From the NCBI RefSeq assembly GCF_001949145.1, contig NW_019091594.1, forward strand, positions 169,343 to 183,857: DNA of 14,515 nucleotides. Reading direction: 5' to 3'. Made by a program: the position numbers and the translations under genes. This DNA comes from Acanthaster planci (Eukaryota; Echinodermata; Asteroidea; Valvatida; Acanthasteridae). Of the stretch, positions 8,594 through 14,515 are shown one piece after another; the stretch's first letter is position 1, and each line of letters opens with the position of its first letter. The notes beneath the pieces are model-generated. The model did no database searches. It had not been told where the DNA came from and saw only the letters and a program-made list of their open reading frames with translations.

Positions 8594-9007
8594 AGGGGTC
8601 GTCCATAATGCCGACTTTTCAGACCCCCCTCCCCCTACTGTATGCATGGCATCCACAGTGACCTAACCCCCTCCCCTGTACACATACGCATTCCAGAAGA
8701 CTTTGCTGGTCTTTTTGTCATGAGTAATGTTGTAGTTTACTAATAATGGGCATGGCATTTGCAGGTAGGATAAATAATGGGGTGGTGGACAGTGGAGGAT
8801 ACCGCTTGAGTGTTTTTTGACATACAAAAGTAGATCATGACATGTATTTGTTTGAGAAGGTATTGAGATGATGAAAAGTCATTAAAGGCAAAATTTTTGG
8901 TTTGCGTAAGGTATGCACTAGCTTGAGCCCCTCCCCTTCTGTACGCACAGTGTACGTAGGCCTAATGGCACCCCCCCCTCGTGCAAACATACTTATGGAC
9001 AGCCCCT
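8594..9007. mobile_element. Non-autonomous inverted-repeat element (MITE-like)
   Basis: The left end reads AGGGGTCGTCCATAA (from 8594) and the right end, reverse complemented, AGGGGCTGTCCATAA (ending at 9007). This is a terminal inverted repeat with 13 of 15 bases matching. The element is about 414 bases with no transposase. Inside are four C-rich tracts on the plus strand, each followed closely by a TGTAYGCA-like or similar word (near 8623, 8667, 8930 and 8970). The terminal motif is of a type I recall from short repeats in several invertebrate genomes. A clear target-site duplication was not found, so the exact ends may be off by a few bases. Confidence 0.6.
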
Positions 9008-9802
9008 GAGAAATATCCTTCCAATCTTTTATTGAAGCCCGATAGTTCAAATAGGTAAGGTTTTCACTTAAATCAAATATTACAATTTGATAGATGAATT
9101 TTTCCCAGAAGAACCTGTAGCTCTGGTTGTAAGCCCTTGCTACTCACTGTAACTTAAAGTGCAATTGCAATTTTATTTTTAAACTTTTCCACCTTGTTAT
9201 AGTTCACTGAATTCGATGACAAAGCTCTTACTGGAGACTTCAGAACAGTTATACCCCAAACAAGAACAAAACTATCTGGAGCAGAGATAACCTAGAATTA
9301 ATACTTTTGAGTTTTTGTGATGATATTTCATCCAGACCCAGAATTTGTTAGGGAACTGGTGCAATTTGCAAATTACCATCATACCATGCCTTACACATAG
9401 TCATGATTGCAGGCTGGATTCTCACTGTCTTATTCACTATCATGTGTCAGTTACTATTTTTTGCTGTTTGCAAGGTGCACTCGGCAAACAGGTAAAAAGA
9501 CTCATCTGGGTGATTTACAAAGCAACTGTGGAACTGTCACACAGTGGTTAGTGTGCATGTCATTGTAGCTACACGCAAGAAGATGGTATCAAATGTTAAT
9601 AAGTATTACCTTGTACTTGATGATGTCATGTGTACATTGCAGGGTATGGGAAAACAAATGTAACATTTATTTGAAATGGTTAAAAAGTTAATATTAAATC
9701 CCTTGTTATTAGATGTCGACAAATTTGTTCTTGAGAAGAACGGCTTAGCTTGGGGAGCCAATTTATTTATCAACTTCCGTGCTACCATGGGGAGCTATTA
9801 TA
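9008..9802. other. Unassigned stretch
   Basis: No supported gene. An 8-bp inverted repeat CTGTTTGC (9464-9471) and GCAAACAG (9484-9491) is present. The open frames at 9345-9551 and 9676-9876 show no recognisable domain, and the second runs into the inverted-repeat element that follows. Confidence 0.35.
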
Positions 9803-10121
9803 CATCATGGACTGGCAATGAGGTCACTAGTGCACGTCTATGTCCCGGAGGGACTGTGACTGACCAGAAGAGGTAGGACTCTCTTTTGGTCACTCACAGG
9901 CCCGAGGGGAATGGCCGTGCATTAGTGACCAAATTTTGCCAGTCCATATGTGACACCTCAAACTAGAAAAATATCCTTTCGGGGTTTTAACTGTTTTAAT
10001 TAAATTTTCAATAGCACTTCAAAAACAAAAAAAACATTGAGGGTTCATTTTAGTGTCCCTTGACACAGTGTAATTTTGGGGATAGACGTGCACTAGTGAC
10101 CTCATTGCTAGTCCATATGTG
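9803..10121. mobile_element. Foldback or MITE-like element with three copies of one module
   Basis: A module of about 60 bases occurs three times: inverted at 9808-9872, direct at 9881-9946, and direct at about 10060-10117. The first two form a near-palindrome around an 8-base spacer (9873-9880), about 80% matched. The first and third share a perfect 26-bp inverted match (9815-9840 with 10083-10108), as expected of terminal inverted repeats. TATA flanks both proposed ends (9799-9802 and 10122-10125) and could be a target-site duplication, though this is weak in AT-rich DNA. There is no transposase. An open frame crosses the left arm, but it is explained by the repeat. Confidence 0.6.
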
Positions 10122-10303
10122 TATACTATTCACAGTTTAAAAAGATGGTCATAATATGGCAAGGTGGGTTTTACATTGTCTCCAGCTACAACCACAAGTC
10201 TGGTATCGTTGGAAAGAACTACTCAGAAGTTAATTTGTGCATAAATTACACATATCTTACGGTATTGCAGTGGAGTTATGATTGTTTGAAATATACTGGT
10301 AAA

Positions 10304-10355
10304 TAAAGTAATTTTTCCACTCTTGTATTTGTACCTAAAGTAGTTTTTCCACTCT
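10304..10355. repeat. Short direct repeat, 20 bp, period 32
   Basis: TAAAGTAATTTTTCCACTCT (10304-10323) recurs with one mismatch at 10336-10355. It is probably a local duplication. Confidence 0.8.
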
Positions 10356-11536
10356 CCTGAAGGCCTCCTTATATTGATCTCTCTGATGGAGAGTTTAGGA
10401 AGAATTTATACAAAGTACTTAGTACATGTGTCTGTTGCTTAAGTTTCATTCACATTTACTTCAGTTATATAGAGTAAAACTGACATACCTTTCTCAAAGG
10501 TTTCAGAGCTTACTATCTCTAAAGAGGTGGTGTAAACGATGACAGTCATGCAAGAATAAACTTTTGCAGCCTACAAAATGTTTATATTTTATGGATTTCA
10601 AATTTAGACCCCTGCCGAAATCATGCAAACTTGAACTTAACCAAAGAACAGTTTTGACCAAAACAAAAAATGTGGAGATTTTCCCTGTTGTTCTTGCTGT
10701 GTAGGAATATTTAATTAGAAATTTTAGCCGAAACAGCTAATGAACCTAGCAACGTCCATTCACACAAAGCCCCGGGACATATTGGCAGGATGCCAATTTG
10801 ACGACGTATAATGTAGCAAAGACCCGACAGAGACATTTCCTAGGCTAGCAATAGACAAGACAATGTGTCAAAGAAAGCCACGTATAATGCATTTGACCGT
10901 GGACGTGGTAAAATGAATTATTGCACTTTCCTTGCCATTTTCCACTCTGCACGTTTTTGGTACCACGCAAAAGCCTATTTTCTTCTTTTCACGACTATAT
11001 ATTTGTTAAATCACCCACAAATAATTTTAATGTATCAAATTGTACATCACGTTAAAGCTTGAATCCAGAAAAGTTCAGTGATACAAACTGTTTGTCGATA
11101 TTTTTGTCGGAACTTATATTACAACCCTTTTAAAGTTTTGCAGTCGGAAGAGCTTTCTGCCAGGCATTTTGCCATGACATGCAGACTTAGGGCACACACA
11201 TTTGCTGCGTTTTGCATCTAAAATGTACGCATTGTAGGCCCTATTGCGAGGTGGTGACCTTTTTTGCTCGTTTTGCATCACATTAGCCTTCTTTTCAAAT
11301 CGTTTGTAGAAAGAAAATATATTGCAGATAAACGGAACAAGAAATTTCTCAAAGTAACATTTGAAGGCGTTTCCTCTAATGGCCAATCGATATATCTAGG
11401 CACAAAATTGGTCTCTCAATGGCGTTTGCAAGAATTTAGATATCTTTGAAATACATGTTGACCTTTAATGAAAGAAGAAATATTAATGAACATTAGGAAT
11501 GATTTACAACGAGAATAGTTCGGAACGGAGCATCAT
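10356..11536. other. Unassigned stretch
   Basis: AT-rich with no recognised gene. A hairpin ATTGGCA-GGA-TGCCAAT lies at 10781-10797. Open frames at 10865-11062 (plus) and 11114-11386 (minus) have no recognisable domain. The minus one is Cys/Lys/Arg-rich toward its end but forms no known finger pattern. Confidence 0.35.
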
Positions 11537-11821
11537 TCAATTGAAAAAAGAAAGTTTTGTGTGAGTGCAGAATAGGAAATGTCTTAACTGGGGTTTGAAA
11601 CTTGTCAGTTGTCTCAACTGAGGCATTATATTGGCTTCAGTCATTTGTGCGTGAGATTGAAAAAAAATCACACTGATCTGATCTGTGTTGAACAATCGAG
11701 ATACGAATTCCCAATTTCTAAAGTTGCCTTTAAACCTCCCGATTTCCTTTAAGTCAGTTTCTTTAAACAACTCTTGCAACACGTACGCTTTGATCGCATC
11801 GATATAGTCTTTCCTAAGCAA
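11537..11821 (-). CDS. Possible coding exon, unrecognised
   Basis: This minus-strand open stretch has no in-frame ATG near its front. It includes KDYIDAIKAYVLQELFKETD and GRFKGNFRNWEFVSRLF, whose composition looks protein-like (amphipathic, charged, aromatic). A TTGCTTAG just upstream could be a splice acceptor, though its pyrimidine tract is poor. The part after about 11660, from a run of T codons on, looks like non-coding sequence. No family was recognised and no flanking exon was found. It could be a single exon, a pseudogene piece or chance. Confidence 0.15.
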   Translation of the reverse strand: MLRKDYIDAIKAYVLQELFKETDLKEIGRFKGNFRNWEFVSRLFNTDQISVIFFQSHAQMTEANIMPQLRQLTSFKPQLRHFLFCTHTKLSFFN

Positions 11822-12121
11822 GCGGCCTTTTTTACCCTAGGGTACGACTCGCAATTGATTGTCTCGAGCAATTTTGTTGTAAATTGTAGTAGTTCTTGAG
11901 CGTTACGTTTTTAAATTGACGTTGGTTTGTACGTTTAGTGTTGATACAACTTCGTCGTGTGAGTTTGGGTTTGTCTAACAGGATGATACAGTACTGATCA
12001 ACGTGGTCTTTTAAAACAGCTTTACGCCAGTTGGCGTAGTTTTTCGCTAATGGTCAAAACATGGGTCGTAACATTCTTTATTTCATATTCATTCATATTA
12101 TAAAAATAATATTTATGTCAT
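11822..12121. other. Unassigned stretch, locally CpG-richer, one hairpin
   Basis: No gene is supported. CpG dinucleotides are more frequent than in neighbouring DNA. A hairpin TACGCC-AGTT-GGCGTA lies at 12023-12038, soon followed by a short T run. Confidence 0.3.
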
Positions 12122-12163
12122 AAAAAACCACCGCTTCCTGTAGTAAAAGCGGTGGTTTTTTTT
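12122..12163 (+). terminator. Terminator-like hairpin: 15-bp stem with T tract
   Basis: The left arm AAAAAACCACCGCTT (12122-12136) and right arm AAGCGGTGGTTTTTT (12147-12161) are perfectly complementary around a 10-base loop. The run of T continues to 12163, giving eight T in all. This has the form of a bacterial intrinsic terminator, and it reads as one on both strands because of the A run on the left. In an animal genome such a site has no known role as a terminator for Pol II. A chance origin, a foldback relic, a structured RNA or foreign DNA are all possible. No bacterial-type open frame lies on either side. Confidence 0.4.
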
Positions 12164-13013
12164 AATGGGCAGTTCTTAATTTCTATTCCCCAGCTTTGTC
12201 TACACTCATTGCAGCAATATTTGATTTTTACTGTGCTCACTAAGTCTATGTATGCAAATTCTACAAGCTGATTTGATTTGTACCGATTGTGTTCACAAGA
12301 CAGAGTTTTTTACAATTGTGTTTATTATTTCTATTCGTGGTAATCTGTGTGCACGGCCTGCAGTAATAACAGTACATTTACATTTTCCGTGTTCACACGT
12401 TGCCTAGTGTCTACGACGATCTAAACAATAGAGACAACAAGCAGTTGTGAGTTTTAAGTCCATCGACGGTCTGGTTGTTTGTGACAGTTGCTAGACGTTT
12501 TGATCATCATTTTTTTTCTAGGAAGCGCTGACCGCGGTAGACTTTTTCCAGTCGGTTAGGTCCGGTGGTTTGGGCCGCACCGGTCCCTAAACTGAAAGGC
12601 TGAGACTGAGGTCGCCCCGTTTAGAGCGAGCAGGCTGGTAATATAGTTGCGCATAATCGGCATATCTCCCCTACTGAAATTGACCTAGCGTTTCCGTAAG
12701 TCTCAATCTCAAAAGTGCATTGAAAACTAGTTAAAGTTAATTTTTATGTTCATATCACCGCCTGCCCAGGTCTTTAAATGTTATATTTGAATTCTTTCTC
12801 TCTCTATACAAAAAATCCCAACCAAAAAAATCGTGAAATTGAAAAGAAAATGTTCCAGAGGTCATAATTTTGAATTTCCAGTAAAACTATGAGGCCATAA
12901 TCTTCCTGGGCGGCACTAGGCGGTGCATTTTCTTTGGATTTTGTGCTGTTACCTGTGGGTCCGTATCAGTGTAGTGCAACCTCAACAACACTTACATGCC
13001 ACGTTGAACAACA
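12164..13013. other. Unassigned stretch with a candidate splice acceptor
   Basis: A strong acceptor-like site (a run of eight T, then CTAG) ends at 12521. It is followed by a GC-richer stretch whose first frame reads EALTAVDFFQSVRSGGLGR before a stop. An inverted repeat CCGGTG (12562-12567) and CACCGG (12578-12583) lies there. No partner exon was identified. The rest shows nothing recognisable. Confidence 0.3.
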
Positions 13014-13051
13014 CTCACTGCGCTGCCAAACAACTCTCATCGCGCAGTGAG
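13014..13051. repeat. 10-bp inverted repeat within short imperfect tandem units
   Basis: CTCACTGCGC (13014-13023) and GCGCAGTGAG (13042-13051) are perfectly complementary around an 18-base loop. The surrounding sequence (about 13010-13075) contains three imperfect units of 22-23 bases sharing CAACWCTCA and GCAGTG. No coding function is visible. Confidence 0.6.
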
Positions 13052-13500
13052 ACGACTCTCATTGTGCAGTGTAATGTGGACTGAATAGAACACCATAAGT
13101 TGGTGCATATGGGTCCAGACCAGTAAATCATTTGCCATAGACAACAATGATAAATATCCCCACTTAAAAAATCAGGAAAAATACAAGCTTCACAGGTGTT
13201 CAAGACACATATCAAATTAAAAATCACTTCCTCGTCGTTCATTTTCCTTTCACGTTTCAGTGGGCTTAACTGACGACTTCTGAAGATGTTTCTCTCCAGA
13301 GAAAATCACCCCTCAAAATGGTCAGGAGGCCCATCGCCATTTTGGAAATTGATGCCTACACTCCAAGGCAAAATAGAGCAATTTGGAGGGCCCAGTTAGT
13401 CAGTCCTGCACATGCATTTCATCCACCTTTTTTAACAAACGACCCAGTCCACGTGCTCTAATAGCAAATAATTTGACCATGGAGGTAGGAAAAGACAAAG
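13052..13500. other. Unassigned stretch
   Basis: No recognised gene. A 75-residue minus-strand open frame (13015-13242) lacks recognisable features and overlaps the repeat units. Similarity to the LINE begins only at about 13501. Confidence 0.35.
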
Positions 13501-13910
13501 CATTACCGTGTTGACAACAATGGGATTAACTGGTTTCGAAGTTCCTTTAAAGGGTCGTTCTCGTTATACCACAATTAACGGGAAGAGCTCGAGCTTTCAC
13601 GCAGTAAGTTGTGGAATACCACAAGGATCCATTGTCGGCCCGCTTATGTTCATTATTTACATTAATGACCTCCCGTTGCATGTAGCTTATTGTGAGGTCA
13701 GTATGTATGCTGCTTTGTATATGACAGCGAAGATGAGTCGGATCTCATAGATAAAATCAACGAAGATATGACTCGTGCAGTGGAATGGCTCAATCAAAAT
13801 AGATTGAGTCTTAATTTTGAAAAAACTGAATTCATTTTGCTGGTTACAAAGTCAAAGCTGCGCAATATACACGATGACACCGTCACCGTCAACGGGACCC
13901 TGCTTAAACG
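13501..13910 (+). mobile_element. LINE reverse transcriptase fragment, dead
   Basis: This is part of a non-LTR retrotransposon reverse transcriptase. Frame 1 at about 13525-13550 reads INWFRSSFKG. After a frameshift, frame 2 reads RSRYTTINGKSSS and then CGIPQGSIVGPLMFIIYIND (about 13610-13669), the conserved GxPQGSxxGPxxFxxYINDL block. The catalytic YADD that should follow is replaced by YAALY (13706-13720), with bases lost and the frame changed. Frame 1 then reads DKINEDMTRAVEWLNQNRLS and LNFEKTEFILL, matching the WL..N.L.LN..KT block, and stops resembling the family near 13910. The endonuclease, the first reverse transcriptase motifs and the C-terminus are absent. It is probably of the jockey/CR1-like group, though the exact clade is uncertain. 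Confidence 0.8.
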
Positions 13911-14515
13911 TATGCAGTGGGTACTTACAGGGAGGTATTCGCGGCGCTCAGCATTGGCTACACGTATGGGTTCACCTAAAAGAGTGACGTGTGGGTAGGT
14001 ATACCATGGATAACAAAATACATATAAATAAGTTTTTGTCACTTAAAACTAAGACGTGTACATACAACAATGGACCAAATGATCATGTACACAACTCTCC
14101 ATTTCTTGTCGATTACAAACCGTTATGTACCAGAACAAGGTTCGACCACGGTATGGTTACGAGCCAACACTCGTATCAGCAGGCGCACAGATTAGTGACC
14201 AGAGAGTTATGTCAGTTCGTCCCGGCGTTTAATCTCGTTTTAAGCATAACCAAAGAACTCGCAGGACCTACAAACCATAAAAGTGACCACATAGGGCCTA
14301 CATGTACATGTAGCATGGAGCTATAAAAAAGGATAGCGGATACAGGGGAGGGTCCAGGGTCCTCCCCGAGACCCTTTTTTGCCCTAATGTGTTCAAGAAA
14401 GTAGGCCCTAACGGGACAACAGTAAATTCACTACGGCAACGCGATTATTACCCGGTACCGTTAGTCTTGGGCCAAGACGGCAGCAGAACTCGATAGCGGA
14501 CTCGATCGAGCATAC
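13911..14515. other. Unassigned stretch to window end
   Basis: A 111-residue plus-strand open frame (13991-14326, GTG start) has no recognisable domain. A hairpin GGGGAGG (14345-14351) and CCTCCCC (14361-14367) is followed seven bases later by six T. A near-palindrome GTCTTGG-G-CCAAGAC (14464-14478) and a palindrome CTCGATCGAG (14501-14510) are present. CpG is more frequent than in most of the window. Confidence 0.35.

Noticed and set aside
9714-9871. A coding exon between an acceptor-like TTATTAG and a donor-like AGAG|GTAGGA
   Set aside because: Its second half is the left arm of the inverted-repeat element at 9803-10121, so the open frame and donor are better explained by the repeat.
1694-10797. 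Three tight hairpins with 7-bp stems and 3-base loops (1694-1710, 5047-5063, 10781-10797) as a shared regulatory motif
   Set aside because: Their stem sequences are unrelated, and about one perfect 7-bp stem with a 3-base loop is expected by chance in a window this long, more if other loop sizes are allowed.
12122-12161. Resemblance of the hairpin arms to a stretch in ColE1-type plasmid replication origins, suggesting cloning vector
   Set aside because: Only the ACCACCGCT/AGCGGTGGT arms are alike. The loop and both flanks differ, and no other vector sequence is present.
14129-14139. GGTTCGACCAC as a Pol III B box
   Set aside because: It lacks the closing CC of the B-box consensus, and no A box lies at the right distance upstream.
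13991-14326. A 111-residue plus-strand open frame after the LINE piece
   Set aside because: It starts at GTG and has no recognisable motif, no splice context and no similarity to the LINE C-terminus. It is kept only as a note in the unassigned stretch.
1-14515. CRISPR arrays, bacterial operons or phage genes
   Set aside because: No regularly spaced direct repeats, no ribosome-binding-site-led gene series, and coding density far too low for bacterial DNA.

Overview
The window looks like non-coding genomic DNA from an animal, most likely a marine invertebrate. It is AT-rich, ACATGTA-type motifs recur, and no long open reading frame is present. The recognisable coding matter is almost all decayed retroelement. 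DIRS-like, BEL/Pao-like, Penelope-like and LINE sequences together with short inverted-repeat elements would fit an echinoderm, hemichordate, cephalochordate or similar genome. The species cannot be fixed from the sequence alone.

Layout. Positions 1-357 hold a frameshifted piece of a DIRS-type element on the plus strand. A decayed tRNA-like Pol III unit (SINE head or tRNA pseudogene) lies at about 1510-1595 on the minus strand. From about 5340 down to 2160, on the minus strand, is a composite retroelement. It has a possible LTR end (about 5030-5283), a BEL/Pao-like gag start (about 4703-5029), a degenerate stretch with a histone-type 3' stem-loop (4005-4020), a Penelope-like element lacking its catalytic core (2741-3932), and the front of a BEL/Pao-like reverse transcriptase (2160-2740). 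An ACATGTA-rich low-complexity patch follows at 5573-5661, and a cluster of hairpins at 6415-6528.

The only candidate host coding sequence is a pair of phase-compatible exons ending in a stop at 7741. Two non-autonomous inverted-repeat elements sit at 8594-9007 and 9803-10121. The second has a perfect 26-bp inverted match and an internal near-palindrome. Positions 10122-13490 are largely unassigned, but contain a striking 15-bp hairpin with a T tract (12122-12163) and a small hairpin cluster near 13014-13051. A dead LINE reverse transcriptase fragment lies at about 13501-13910 on the plus strand. The end of the window is unassigned and richer in CpG.

The genes do not form a pathway. The region is best read as an intergenic or intronic graveyard of several retroelement classes inserted into one another. 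The least expected signals are the histone-type 3' processing signal with no histone gene beside it and the terminator-like hairpin at 12122. I found no clear new biological system.
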